64,000 nt of DNA from JANNWF01 sp038205755 (GTDB taxonomy: Bacteria > Pseudomonadota > Gammaproteobacteria > Xanthomonadales > Xanthomonadaceae): contig JBBRBN010000008.1 of NCBI GenBank assembly GCA_038205755.1, forward strand, positions 9,971 through 73,970, given 5' to 3'. The notes under the pieces were generated by a model. It saw nothing but the letters and a program-made list of their open reading frames with translations, was not told where the DNA came from and did not search any database. This document shows positions 16,625 through 25,570 of this stretch, piece after piece. Made by a program: the position numbers and the translations under genes. How positions within the stretch are numbered: position 1 is the first letter of the stretch; each line of letters begins with the position of its first letter.

Positions 16625-18349
16625 TCAGCGGAAAATCGCGCTGTCGTCGGCGGTGCTGCCCTTGCCAACGCCTTTCCAGCGTGGATCGGCGGCGGCCTCG
16701 ACCGTGTTGGCGGAGCGGTTCCAGACCACCACCTGCATGTTGCCCCAGCTGCGCTCGCCAGCGGAAACGCTGTGCCCAAGCGCCTGCAGCGCGGCGATCT
16801 CCTGGTCGCTGAAGGCCTCGGGTTCGGCGGACAGCGTATCCGGCAGGTACTGGTGGTGAAAGCGCGGCTGGGCAACGACCTGCTCGGCAGTCGCACCATC
16901 CACCAGCTGGAGGATGCCCAGCAGCAGCATCGAGATTATGCGGCTGCCGCCGGGCGTTCCCAGCACGGCCACACGTTCGGGTCCAATCACGAAGCTCGGG
17001 GTCATCGACGACAGCGGCCGCTTGCCAGGTGCGATCGCGTTGGCGTCGTCGCCCACCAGGCCAAACGCATTGGCCCTGCCCGGCTTGGCCGAGAAATCAT
17101 CCATCTCGTTGTTGAGCAGAAATCCCGAGCCGGGAACCACAAAGGCGTTTCCATACGGCAGATTGACCGTCTGGGTGACTGCGATCAGATTGCCCTCGGC
17201 GTCGATGATCGAAAAGTGCGAGGTGCTCGGACGCTCGGCAAAATCGCCGATGCCCGGCAGCATTTCGCTGGGCGTGGCCTTCGACGGATGGATGCCGGCA
17301 CGCAGGCCGCTGGCGTAGTCGGGGCTGGAAAGCATCGCAACCGGAACGCTGACGAAATCCGGATCGCCCAGGTAGATCGCCCGGTCACGGTAGGATCGCC
17401 GCATTACCTCGGTCAACAGGTGGACGCGAGAGACCCGCGGCAGCGCGCCGAGATCGTAGCCGGCAAGCACGTTGAGCATGGTGGCGAGCGCCACCCCTCC
17501 CGATGACGGCGGCGGCGCGGTCACCACCTGATGATCGCGGTAGGTGAGTCGCAGCGGCTCGCGCTCGACCGCGGTGTAGGACGCGAGGTCCTCGGTCGTC
17601 CAGATGCCGCCGCCGGCGCGCACCCCTGCAACCAGCCGCTCGGCAAACGGGCCGCGATAGAAGTCAGCCGCGCCACCCGTCGCCAGCAGCTCAAGGGTTG
17701 CGGCATAGTCCGGATTGCGCAGCGTATCGCCCGGCTTGGGCGGCTCGCCATTGACCAGAAACAGCGCCGCCGCTGCCGCGTTGCCGGCCAAAACCTCGCG
17801 CCGATAGCCGAGCATGGCTGCGTTCTTGGCGCCAAACACCCAGCCCTCGCGAGCCAGTCGGATCGCCGGCGCCAGCGAGCGCGCCAGCGGCAGCTTGCCG
17901 TAGCGCTTGGCCAGGTGATCCAGACCGGCCGGCAATCCGGGGATGGCAGCCGCCAGCGCACCGTTGACGCTGCGGTCGCGCACCGGCTCACCGTCCGCAC
18001 CCAGGTACATGTCACGGGTTGCCGCCAGCGGCGCCCGCTCGCGGGCGTCGATGAACACATCGCGATCCCCGGCATCGAGCTGCGGATCCGCCCGATGCAG
18101 CAGCATGAAGGCGCCGCCGCCGATACCCGAGCTTTCTGGCTCAACCAGTCCCAGCGTCGCGCTGACCGCCACGGCGGCGTCGAACGCGTTTCCGCCTGCG
18201 GCCAATATCTCCATGCCGGCGTCGGTCGCCTGAGCATTGGCTGTGGCAATGGCGGCCTGCGGCGGTTTCGACTGCGCGTATGCGGCGACCGCAAGCGTCA
18301 ACAATCCGAAAACCAGGCGGATGGGTAACAACGACGGACGGATGCTCAT
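16625..18349 (-). CDS. ggt: Gamma-glutamyltransferase
   Basis: This 574-residue preproprotein has a signal peptide (ends near AVAAYA-Q) and the Ntn-hydrolase fold. The processing nucleophile is Thr376 in RPSTSHFSIID; substrate loops ESSGIGGGAF, PLSSMTPSF and GTPGGSRI are present. It cleaves itself into large and small subunits and removes the gamma-glutamyl group from glutathione in the periplasm. Its ATG overlaps the stop of the upstream ferredoxin gene (ATGA), so expression is coupled. The length is typical. Confidence 0.96.
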   Translation of the reverse strand: MSIRPSLLPIRLVFGLLTLAVAAYAQSKPPQAAIATANAQATDAGMEILAAGGNAFDAAVAVSATLGLVEPESSGIGGGAFMLLHRADPQLDAGDRDVFIDARERAPLAATRDMYLGADGEPVRDRSVNGALAAAIPGLPAGLDHLAKRYGKLPLARSLAPAIRLAREGWVFGAKNAAMLGYRREVLAGNAAAAALFLVNGEPPKPGDTLRNPDYAATLELLATGGAADFYRGPFAERLVAGVRAGGGIWTTEDLASYTAVEREPLRLTYRDHQVVTAPPPSSGGVALATMLNVLAGYDLGALPRVSRVHLLTEVMRRSYRDRAIYLGDPDFVSVPVAMLSSPDYASGLRAGIHPSKATPSEMLPGIGDFAERPSTSHFSIIDAEGNLIAVTQTVNLPYGNAFVVPGSGFLLNNEMDDFSAKPGRANAFGLVGDDANAIAPGKRPLSSMTPSFVIGPERVAVLGTPGGSRIISMLLLGILQLVDGATAEQVVAQPRFHHQYLPDTLSAEPEAFSDQEIAALQALGHSVSAGERSWGNMQVVVWNRSANTVEAAADPRWKGVGKGSTADDSAIFR

Positions 18350-18651
18350 GCAGCGTTTTCCTCAGTTTGATGGCGGGTGTCGTCAAGGCTCTGGCCGGAG
18401 TTGCCGACACCGCTCAACCGGCGGAACTTGGTTAGCAAGTCGGCCGGTGACTCCGGGTGAACCGGATCGAGATCGATACACTCGACGGGACACACGACAA
18501 CGCACTGTGGCTCGTCAAAGTGGCCCACGCATTCGGTGCAGCGGCGCGGGTCGATCTCGTAGATCGTATGGCCCTGCGCAATCGCCTCGTTTGGACACAC
18601 GGGTGCGCATACGTCGCAGTTGACGCAGAGTTCGTTGATCAGCAGTGCCAT
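18346..18651 (-). CDS. YfhL-family 2[4Fe-4S] ferredoxin
   Basis: This 101-residue protein has two cluster motifs: CVNCDVCAPVCPNEAI and CTECVGHFDEPQCVVVCPVECI. The spaced second motif is the YfhL/FdxB mark of Chromatium vinosum-type ferredoxins. It is a cytoplasmic electron carrier. An extra C-terminal tail of about 20 residues follows the domain. It overlaps ggt by four bases, and in many gammaproteobacteria YfhL also neighbours coaD, which lies 0.6 kb upstream here. Confidence 0.92.
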   Translation of the reverse strand: MALLINELCVNCDVCAPVCPNEAIAQGHTIYEIDPRRCTECVGHFDEPQCVVVCPVECIDLDPVHPESPADLLTKFRRLSGVGNSGQSLDDTRHQTEENAA

Positions 18652-18707
18652 TGCGAGACCGGGCGGCGCCCGCAGGCGCCGCTTCCGGCGAAGGATCTGA
18701 CGATGGA

Positions 18708-19199
18708 CTAAGGCGCGACGTGCACGAAGCCGGCGCCGGTAGCCTCGATTCTCGCTCGCAGCGGCTCGGCATCCTCCTGCGCACCAATGAACAGCACACG
18801 AACGTCCTTCATTGAGCCCGGCTGCGCTTCCAGAAACGCCTCTTCGATCAGCTCGGCCATCCGCTTGGGCGACGGTGATCCGAACGCCAGCATGTTGCCC
18901 GGCACCACACCACGTGAAACGGTGCCGATGACGTTCTCCAGCTGCCGTTCGTACTGCTCTTCAAAGTCTTCGGCGGATTCTTCCGGCAGGTAATACATGA
19001 ATGGACTGCTGCGAATGCCCTGCATGTTCTGCTTGACCACCTGGGTCAGGTAAGCGCGCCACTCGCGGTCGTTGCCATTGGTTGGCGCCGACAGAATGAC
19101 CGCCGCGGCTTCGGGCGCTGCAGCTTCGTTGGGCTTGTCGCATGCGGCCAACGCCGTCACGGCAAGAATCAGCAGGGTGCTACGAATCAGGCTGCGCAT
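18708..19199 (-). CDS. Putative lipoprotein of unknown function
   Basis: This 163-residue protein starts with a lipoprotein signal (LILAVTALAAC; acylated Cys20). The mature part is mixed alpha/beta and contains MQGIRSSPFMYYLPEES, a stretch I cannot assign to a family, and ends with VLFIGAQEDAEPLRARIEATG. It sits between coaD and yfhL on the same strand with gaps of 37 and 56 bp, so it may be cotranscribed. Function unknown. Confidence 0.72.
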   Translation of the reverse strand: MRSLIRSTLLILAVTALAACDKPNEAAAPEAAAVILSAPTNGNDREWRAYLTQVVKQNMQGIRSSPFMYYLPEESAEDFEEQYERQLENVIGTVSRGVVPGNMLAFGSPSPKRMAELIEEAFLEAQPGSMKDVRVLFIGAQEDAEPLRARIEATGAGFVHVAP

Positions 19200-19236
19200 G
19201 GTGGGTCACCTCAGGGACGATGGAAAAAAGAGTAAT

Positions 19237-19734
19237 TCACGCGCCAAGATACCGGCGCTTCAGCGCATCGGCGACCGCCGGAGGGACAAATCCGGACACG
19301 TCACCACCAAGTCGCGCGATTTCGCGCACCAGGGATGAGGAAATGAAGCTGTACTGTTCGGCCGGGGTCAGAAACAGGGTCTCGACCTCGGGAACCAGGT
19401 GGCGATTCATGCTGGCCAGCTGGAACTCGTACTCGAAATCGGAGACTGCGCGCAACCCGCGCAGCAGCACGCCGGCGCCAACCTCGCGCACGAAATGCGC
19501 CAGCAGGCTGCTGAATCCGCGGATTTCCACGTTCGGAATATCGGCCAGCGCCGCACGGGCGAGTTCGATTCGCTCGGCCAGCGGAAACCCGGGGCCTTTC
19601 GAGGGACTCTCGGCGACCCCGACGACGATTTTCTCAAACAGCGGCGACGCGCGCGCGACCAGGTCGATGTGACCGTTGGTGATCGGGTCGAAGGTGCCCG
19701 GGTACAGGGCAATTCGCTGCCGGGGCTGGGTCAT
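19237..19734 (-). CDS. coaD: Phosphopantetheine adenylyltransferase
   Basis: This 165-residue cytidylyltransferase-fold enzyme has the signature ALYPGTFDPITNGHIDL (the TxGH-type nucleotide site) and the C-terminal SSSLVREIARLGGDVSGFV. It catalyses the penultimate step of coenzyme A synthesis, transferring AMP to 4'-phosphopantetheine. It follows rsmD on the same strand by about 110 bp; the rsmD-coaD pairing is common. Confidence 0.97.
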   Translation of the reverse strand: MTQPRQRIALYPGTFDPITNGHIDLVARASPLFEKIVVGVAESPSKGPGFPLAERIELARAALADIPNVEIRGFSSLLAHFVREVGAGVLLRGLRAVSDFEYEFQLASMNRHLVPEVETLFLTPAEQYSFISSSLVREIARLGGDVSGFVPPAVADALKRRYLGA

Positions 19735-19842
19735 CCGGACGGGTCTTTGGTCAATGCGGCCTGATTGCGTGGATCCCGGTCTGGCTGGGCCTCGCGGGCC
19801 TTTACCAGAGGGACACTGCGAGCGGCTAGTGTATCAGGCGAT

Positions 19843-20448
19843 TCAGCCAGTAGACCCGATGCGGAACAGGCGATAGCTGACCTCGCGCGTCCGCCCCTCG
19901 CGGTGCAAAGCGAAGCCGGCCGGGGGCAGCAGCAGCGCTTCAGGCGAGGACTCCACATACACCCACGCCCGCTCCGCCAGGCGCGGGGCCAATGCCGCCA
20001 GGGTCGCGTTCCACAGATCACGTTCGAATGGCGGATCGACGAAGGCGATCGTGACCGGCGGCACGTTGCCATGGGCAAGCCAGCTGATCGCATCGGCCAG
20101 ATGGATTTCGACCTGCTCGGCGCGCAGTCGGATTGCGCTGGCGCGCAGGCTTGCGGCCAGCTGCGGCTCGCGCTCGACCATCAGCACCTGCTGCGCTGCG
20201 CGCGAGGCGGCCTCGAATCCCAGCGCACCGGAGCCAGCGAACAGATCGACGCAGATGCTGCCCGGCAAAACCGGCGCCAGCCAGTTGAACAACGTTTCGC
20301 GGACGCGGCTGGAGGTCGGACGCAGGCCGCTGCTGTCGACCACCGGCAGGGTGGTTCCGCGCCAGCGGCCGCCAATGATCCGCACCTGACCGCCAGCAAG
20401 ACGCTCGGCAGTGGCAGCGGAAGCGGGTCGTCGTGGCGGTGCTACCAT
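19843..20448 (-). CDS. rsmD: 16S rRNA (guanine-966-N2)-methyltransferase
   Basis: This 201-residue SAM methyltransferase has RIIGGRWRGTTLPV, the substrate-side RPTSSRVRETLFNWL, the SAM loop DLFAGSGALGFEAASR and the catalytic FVDPPF. It methylates G966 of 16S rRNA in the assembling small subunit. The start (MVAPPRRPASA) is 28 bp from the divergent ftsY start; an earlier ATG overlaps ftsY and is less likely. Confidence 0.94.
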   Translation of the reverse strand: MVAPPRRPASAATAERLAGGQVRIIGGRWRGTTLPVVDSSGLRPTSSRVRETLFNWLAPVLPGSICVDLFAGSGALGFEAASRAAQQVLMVEREPQLAASLRASAIRLRAEQVEIHLADAISWLAHGNVPPVTIAFVDPPFERDLWNATLAALAPRLAERAWVYVESSPEALLLPPAGFALHREGRTREVSYRLFRIGSTG

Positions 20449-20476
20449 CGCCGCATTGTCCGCGATACCGCGCCGC

Positions 20477-21523
20477 ATGCTCAGTTTCTGGAAAAAAAAG
20501 CCGATCGAGCCGCCGCTGGCGGTCGCCGACGGCACCCCCCAACCCCATGCCGAACCGGATGGTCCGGACGCTGCGTCTGCGCCAGCCGAGCGTCCTGCGG
20601 ACGCGCCGGCCGCCGGCAGCTGGCGTGATCGTCTGCGCGGCAGCATCTTTACCCGCGACCTCGGCGAGCTGTTCCGACGCCGACCGGCGCTCGACGAAAA
20701 CCTGCTCGAGCAGATCGAAACCACCCTGCTCAGCTCCGATCTTGGCGTCACCGCGACCGAGACGGTGCTCGCCGCTCTGCGCGGGGGCATCAAGCGTGGC
20801 GAACTTGCCGACGTGCCGGCATTGCTCGCTTTCCTGCGCGCGGTGCTGGTTGAAATGCTGCGTCCGGTGGCTGTGCCGCTGGATATTTCCGGACCCAGGC
20901 CATTCATCCTGCTGACCGTTGGCGTCAACGGCGTCGGCAAAACCACCACCATCGGCAAGCTGGCGCGGCGCTATGCCGATGAACGCAAAAAGGTGATGCT
21001 GGCAGCCGGCGACACTTTCCGCGCCGCGGCGGTCGAGCAGCTGCAGCTGTGGGGCGAGCGCAACGACGTGCCGGTGGTGGCGCAGCGCGCCGGTGCCGAC
21101 TCCGCCTCGGTCGCCTTTGATGCCGCGCAGATGGCGGCGGCACGCGGGATCGACCTGTTGATTGTCGATACCGCCGGGCGCCTGCACACCCAGAGTGGCC
21201 TGATGGACGAGCTGGCCAAGGTCAAGCGTGTGCTGACCAAGGTCGATGCCAACGCGCCGCACGAAGTTCTGCTGGTGATCGACGGCACGACCGGCCAGAA
21301 CGCAATCAACCAGGTCCGCCACTTCCACAAGGCCGTGGGCGTTACCGGGCTGGTGGTGACCAAGCTCGACGGCAGCGCCAAGGGCGGCGTGGTGTTCGCT
21401 CTGGCACGCGAGTTCGGCATTCCGATCCGCTTTGTCGGTCTCGGTGAGAAGGTTCACGACCTGCGCGCATTTGACGCCGACGCGTTTGTGGACGCCATGT
21501 TGCCCGCCGACCTTGCCGGCTGA
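20477..21523 (+). CDS. ftsY: Signal recognition particle receptor FtsY
   Basis: This 348-residue SRP-type GTPase has a short acidic/Pro-rich A region (about 1-55) and then the NG domain with GVNGVGKTTTIGKLA, DTFRAAAVEQL, DTAGRLHT and TKLDGSAKGG. It docks ribosome-SRP complexes at the inner membrane for cotranslational insertion. The A domain is far shorter than in E. coli. I placed the start at MLSFWKKKPIEPP; the open frame upstream overlaps rsmD on the other strand. Divergent from rsmD, as commonly seen. Confidence 0.96.
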   Translation: MLSFWKKKPIEPPLAVADGTPQPHAEPDGPDAASAPAERPADAPAAGSWRDRLRGSIFTRDLGELFRRRPALDENLLEQIETTLLSSDLGVTATETVLAALRGGIKRGELADVPALLAFLRAVLVEMLRPVAVPLDISGPRPFILLTVGVNGVGKTTTIGKLARRYADERKKVMLAAGDTFRAAAVEQLQLWGERNDVPVVAQRAGADSASVAFDAAQMAAARGIDLLIVDTAGRLHTQSGLMDELAKVKRVLTKVDANAPHEVLLVIDGTTGQNAINQVRHFHKAVGVTGLVVTKLDGSAKGGVVFALAREFGIPIRFVGLGEKVHDLRAFDADAFVDAMLPADLAG

Positions 21524-21551
21524 CGCCGGCAGCGCTGCCAACCAGCCGCCG

Positions 21552-22637
21552 ATGCAGCCCCGTCGGCGGCGTTGGCGCTGGCTGGCTCTGGCGCTGCTGG
21601 GTCTGATCGGCGCCGCGCTCGGACTGCGATTCATGCTGCAGCCCGAACGAATGGGCGCGCTGGTGCTGGAACAGGCGCGTCGCGCCAGCGGCCTGCAGCT
21701 GGCGGTAAGCTCACCGGCCACGCTCGGAATTTTTCCGGCGCTGCGGCTGCAGCTGCTCGGGCTGGAGGCGCGCGCAGTCGCTGGCGGGCCGACCCTGCTG
21801 CGCGCCGAGCGGGTTGATCTCGATTTGCCGCTGGCGGTGCTGTGGGGCGGCGAGCTGCAGACCGGCGACGTCGAGATCCTGACCCCCGAAATCGACGTCG
21901 ACGCGGTGCTCGCCTGGCTGCAGCAGGGCACGGAGATCGGACCGCCCAGCGCGCTGCGGCTGCCGGACTTCGCTGCCCGACTGCGGATCTCCGATGGCCA
22001 ACTGCGGGCTGCAGGGACGCGCCTGGAGGCCCTCAATGTCGACATGTCGCCGTTGCGCGACGGCGAGCAGGTTGAACTCAACTCCGACTTCATCTTGCTG
22101 CAGGACGAACAGCGCCGACCGCTGACGCTGAAGCTGGTCGCAACCCCGCGCCAGCGCGAAGCCGGCATCACCATCGAGGCGCTGTTGCTGCACCTCGGTC
22201 AACCCAATGCGGCCGGCAGCGGGGCGGAAGTGAGCGGCGATATCGAGCTGTTCCCACCGCAAAGGCTGCGGCTCGCGCTGTGGCTCAATCTGGCGCAGTC
22301 GTGGCTGCTGCTGCCGGCGCTGCCCGAGGCGCTTGCTCGGTTGCTTGAAGGACCGATGTCGCTGAGCTATGACGGACCCGGAGATTTCAGCGCAGAAATG
22401 CAGCTGGAACGCATTGGCAGCGAAGCCGAACTGCGGCTGGCTGGCGCCCCGCGCGCGCTGCTGGCCTGGATCGATGACGCCGCCGCCGCGCCGCTGCCGC
22501 CAGCCGCTTTCTCGGCCAAGGTGCCGGTTCTCGAACTCGACGGCGTGCGGATCGAGGGACTGCAGGTGGAGCTGGCTCCCGCAGCCGACACTGACCTTGA
22601 GCCAGCGCCAGCGCCCGCGCCCGCGCAGACACCGTGA
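21552..22637 (+). CDS. AsmA-like membrane-anchored protein
   Basis: This 361-residue protein has a basic N-terminus (MQPRRRRWRW), a single span (about 12-30) and a long beta-rich periplasmic part. The pattern LGLEARAVAGGPTLLRAERVDLDLPL, then repeated strand-forming segments, resembles the N-terminal half of AsmA/TamB-type proteins, which move or organise envelope lipids. It is shorter than AsmA and ends in an Ala/Pro-rich tail. Its stop overlaps the GTG that could begin mutY, and it follows ftsY by 28 bp on the same strand, so it is likely part of a ftsY-asmA-like-mutY-yggX unit. Confidence 0.72.
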   Translation: MQPRRRRWRWLALALLGLIGAALGLRFMLQPERMGALVLEQARRASGLQLAVSSPATLGIFPALRLQLLGLEARAVAGGPTLLRAERVDLDLPLAVLWGGELQTGDVEILTPEIDVDAVLAWLQQGTEIGPPSALRLPDFAARLRISDGQLRAAGTRLEALNVDMSPLRDGEQVELNSDFILLQDEQRRPLTLKLVATPRQREAGITIEALLLHLGQPNAAGSGAEVSGDIELFPPQRLRLALWLNLAQSWLLLPALPEALARLLEGPMSLSYDGPGDFSAEMQLERIGSEAELRLAGAPRALLAWIDDAAAAPLPPAAFSAKVPVLELDGVRIEGLQVELAPAADTDLEPAPAPAPAQTP

Positions 22638-22639
22638 GC

Positions 22640-23704
22640 ATGCCGACCGACTTCGCCCAGCGTCTGCTGGCCTGGTTCGATGTGCACGGGCGCCACGACC
22701 TGCCCTGGCAGCACCCGCGCAGCGCCTATCGGGTGTGGGTGGCCGAGATCATGCTGCAGCAGACCCAGGTTGCCACCGTCGTCCCCTACTACCAGCGCTT
22801 TCTTGACCGGTTTCCCGACCTCCCGACGCTGGCCGCAGCCGACCTCGACAGCGTGCTGGCGCACTGGTCGGGTCTGGGCTATTACAGCCGGGCGCGCAAT
22901 CTGCGCAGCGCAGCGCAGCGCTGCGTGGAACTGCACGAGGGCGCACTGCCGCTCACGCTCGAGGCCATGGCCGCGCTGCCCGGCATCGGCCGCTCCACCG
23001 CTGCGGCGATCCTCGCCCAGGCGTACGGCCAGCAGCACGCGATTCTGGATGGCAACGTCAAGCGCACGCTGTGCCGGCTGTTCGCGATCGAGGGCTGGCC
23101 CGGCTCCAGTGCGCTCGAAAAGCAGCTCTGGCCGCTGGCGCAAGCGCTGCTACCCGATCAGCGGCTGCCCGACTACACCCAGGCGATGATGGACTTCGGT
23201 GCCCGCCAGTGTCGGCGCAGCCGGCCGGATTGCCCAGCCTGCCCGTTCCGGCAGGAGTGCCAGGCTTTTCAGAATGGCCGCGTCAGCGCACTGCCCAGCC
23301 CAAGACCGGGCAAGCAGCTGCCGCAGCGCACCTGCGTGATGCTGCTGCTGGAAGGCGGCGACGGCGAGCTTTTGATCGAAAGAAGGCCGCCAACCGGCAT
23401 CTGGGGCGGCCTGTGGAGTCTGCCGCAGTTCGACGACCGGGACGGCGCCGAGCGCTGGGCGAGCCGACTGGGCCGCATTCGCGGCGATGGTGCCGAACTG
23501 GCGCCGGTCGAGCACAGCTTCAGCCACTTTCGCCTGCGGATTGCGCCGCTGCGGCTTGCCGTGCACGTCACTGCCAACCAGGTGGCGGATAATCATCACA
23601 GTCGTTGGCTGCGCCGCGCAGACATCCTTGCGTTGGGGTTGCCGGCTCCGGTGCGACGCTTGATCGCAACGAATTTCCCCCAGCAGGAGCCAGACCAACC
23701 ATGA
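22640..23704 (+). CDS. mutY: A/G-specific adenine glycosylase
   Basis: This 354-residue base-excision-repair enzyme removes A mispaired with 8-oxoguanine. It shows EIMLQQTQV (catalytic Glu), the helix-hairpin-helix LPGIGRSTAAAILA, the catalytic Asp in AILDGNVKRTL, and the [4Fe-4S] ligands in CRRSRPDCPACPFRQEC. A C-terminal Nudix-like 8-oxoG recognition domain follows (about 230-350). I prefer the ATG two codons after an in-frame GTG that overlaps the preceding stop. It overlaps yggX by four bases (ATGA), the usual pairing. Confidence 0.96.
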   Translation: MPTDFAQRLLAWFDVHGRHDLPWQHPRSAYRVWVAEIMLQQTQVATVVPYYQRFLDRFPDLPTLAAADLDSVLAHWSGLGYYSRARNLRSAAQRCVELHEGALPLTLEAMAALPGIGRSTAAAILAQAYGQQHAILDGNVKRTLCRLFAIEGWPGSSALEKQLWPLAQALLPDQRLPDYTQAMMDFGARQCRRSRPDCPACPFRQECQAFQNGRVSALPSPRPGKQLPQRTCVMLLLEGGDGELLIERRPPTGIWGGLWSLPQFDDRDGAERWASRLGRIRGDGAELAPVEHSFSHFRLRIAPLRLAVHVTANQVADNHHSRWLRRADILALGLPAPVRRLIATNFPQQEPDQP

Positions 23705-23970
23705 GCCGAACCGTGTTCTGCAAGCGCCAGCAAGTCGAGGCCAATGGTCTCGATTTCGCCCCCCTGCCCGGTGACCTCGGACAGCGCATTTTCAACGGTA
23801 TCGGCAAGCCGGCCTGGCAGGAGTGGCTGGCTCACCAGACCATGCTGATCAATGAGAATCGCCTGAATCCGCGTGACCCCAAGGCGCGCGCCTACCTGGC
23901 CGAACAGGCCGAGCAGTTCCTGTTCGCTGGCGGTGCAGAAAAGCCGGCTGGCTTCGTCGCGGTCGAATAG
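23701..23970 (+). CDS. yggX: Fe(2+)-trafficking / oxidative damage protection protein YggX
   Basis: This 89-residue protein reads TVFCKRQQVEANGLDFAPLPGDLG and then WQEWLAHQTMLINENRLNP, the complete YggX signature with the single conserved Cys. It protects Fe-S proteins and is linked to labile iron. Its start overlaps the mutY stop, a linkage seen in E. coli too. Confidence 0.97.
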   Translation: MSRTVFCKRQQVEANGLDFAPLPGDLGQRIFNGIGKPAWQEWLAHQTMLINENRLNPRDPKARAYLAEQAEQFLFAGGAEKPAGFVAVE

Positions 23971-23976
23971 CGCGGT

Positions 23977-25227
23977 CTACAGCAGATGCCGCAGCGCCGG
24001 CAGGTACTTCTCCGCCGAGCCGGTGTTGACCGCGACTACCCGCTCGCCGCGCTTCAGCAGTCCGCGCTCGATCAACTCGGGCAGCGCTGCGAGGCAGGCC
24101 GCGCCTTCCGGACTGATCCAGTCGTGACGCTGGCGCCAGACCTGCTGCAGCTCGTGCGCAATCGCCGTTTCGCTCACCGCCACGGCCACACCAGCGCTGC
24201 CGCGGATGATCTGCAGGACGCGGAAGTGTCCGACGCCGCCCGGCACGTTGAGGCCCGTGGCAAGCGTTGAGCCAGCAGCAACCTGCGTGGTGTCGGTCGC
24301 GCCTGCTTCAAAGGCGCGCACCAGCGGCGCGGTGACTTCGCTCTGCACGCACAGCATGCGCGGCCGGCGAGCATCGATCAGCCCCAGCGCCTGCAGCTCA
24401 TCCCAGGCCTTCCACATGCCCAGTACGCCGGTGCCGCCGCCGGTGGGATAGATCACCGCGTCGGGCAATGCCCAGTGGACTGCACCCGGCAGCGGTTCGG
24501 CCAGCTCCAGGCCCAGGGTCTTCTTGCCCTCGATGCGCCAACCGGGCTCCTGAAAGGTCGCCACCGAAAACCAGCCGTTTGGAATGTAGCGCTCTTTGAG
24601 CAGCAGGCCGGACTCGCGGATGGTCGGCCCGGCCAGCTCCAGCCGCACGCGTTCCGGATGCCGGTGCGCGGCCGCGGCGACGCTGCCCATGATCGGCAGC
24701 GGAGTGTCCTCTGGCATCGCCACGACCACCGACAGGCCACCCGCCAGCGCGTACCGGACCAGCGAATCGCCGGCATTGCCCTGGGTCGGCACAGCGAGCT
24801 TTGAGAGCCCCAGGCGCCGCGCCTGCGCCACCACCATTGCCATCCCGCGATCCTTGAAGCTCTGGGTCGGGTTGGCACCAAAGCCCGGATGCGCCTTGCC
24901 CTCCTCCTTCAGCTGCAGCTGCAGCCCCGCCGATCGCGCCAGCGGATGCCAGCCGTAGTCGAGCAGGGGCGTATAGCCCTCGCCCAGCGCGACGATGTGC
25001 CGCGCGTCGTCGGGATTGGCGGCATCCAGCGCCAGCAGCGCGCCGAAGCGCCACATGTCGGGTCGCTGCGGCCGATACCAGCGGGCGTCCGGCAGGTCGT
25101 GGGCAAGCCGATCAAGATCCAGCACCATCTCGACCGGCCGGCCATCGACCGGATCCAGATTCATCGGCACATCGGCGGAATACTCAGCGCCTGAGGCAAT
25201 GCCACGCAGGCAGCGGACGTAGGACAT
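23977..25227 (-). CDS. Threonine synthase-like PLP enzyme
   Basis: This 416-residue fold-type II PLP enzyme has the cofactor lysine in NPTQSFKDRGMAM, TQGNAGDSLVRYALAGG and the phosphate loop YPTGGGTGVLG. ALGEGYTPLL and the overall length fit threonine synthase class II, converting O-phosphohomoserine to threonine, although thrA/thrB are absent from this window. GGAG lies seven bases before the ATG chosen. It sits 19 bp after the Rieske gene on the same strand. A related threonine deaminase or cysteate synthase-like activity cannot be excluded. Confidence 0.85.
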   Translation of the reverse strand: MSYVRCLRGIASGAEYSADVPMNLDPVDGRPVEMVLDLDRLAHDLPDARWYRPQRPDMWRFGALLALDAANPDDARHIVALGEGYTPLLDYGWHPLARSAGLQLQLKEEGKAHPGFGANPTQSFKDRGMAMVVAQARRLGLSKLAVPTQGNAGDSLVRYALAGGLSVVVAMPEDTPLPIMGSVAAAAHRHPERVRLELAGPTIRESGLLLKERYIPNGWFSVATFQEPGWRIEGKKTLGLELAEPLPGAVHWALPDAVIYPTGGGTGVLGMWKAWDELQALGLIDARRPRMLCVQSEVTAPLVRAFEAGATDTTQVAAGSTLATGLNVPGGVGHFRVLQIIRGSAGVAVAVSETAIAHELQQVWRQRHDWISPEGAACLAALPELIERGLLKRGERVVAVNTGSAEKYLPALRHLL

Positions 25228-25246
25228 GCGTGATCTCCAGGGTGTG

Positions 25247-25570
25247 TCAGGCGCGCTCGTCGCGGCTCCAGATCGCGCCGTCGTCGATCCTGATCGGGAA
25301 GGTGCGAACCGGCGCCGACGCCGGCAAGCACAGCGCGCGGCCGTCGCGCAGGTCGAAGCGGGCGCCGTGCAGGGTGCATTCGATGCTGCCGTTACTCGCA
25401 TCGACTGCGCCGGCCGAGAGCTCGAAGTCCTCGTGCGAGCAGCGGTCCTCCAGCGCGTATATCTCGCCGTCCAGATTGACCAGCAGCAGCGGCGTGTCGC
25501 CCAACCAGGCCGTGCGCGACTCGCCCGGCAGCAGGTCGGCGCGCTCACACAGACGTGTCCACTCACTCAT
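25247..25570 (-). CDS. Rieske [2Fe-2S] ferredoxin-like protein
   Basis: This 107-residue single-domain Rieske protein has ligands in CSHEDFELSAG (C-x-H) and CTLHGARFD (C-x2-H), as in NirD and the ferredoxins of aromatic oxygenases. No oxygenase gene is nearby. Instead it follows a GNAT gene and the suf locus; I recall this arrangement from xanthomonads and it suggests a link to Fe-S supply. The start overlaps the end of the GNAT gene by eight bases. Confidence 0.9.
   Translation of the reverse strand: MSEWTRLCERADLLPGESRTAWLGDTPLLLVNLDGEIYALEDRCSHEDFELSAGAVDASNGSIECTLHGARFDLRDGRALCLPASAPVRTFPIRIDDGAIWSRDERA

Noticed and set aside
20018..22174. A 718-residue minus-strand frame opposite ftsY and the AsmA-like gene
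   Set aside because: It is antisense to genes with clear motifs and has no domain; long antisense frames are common in GC-rich DNA.
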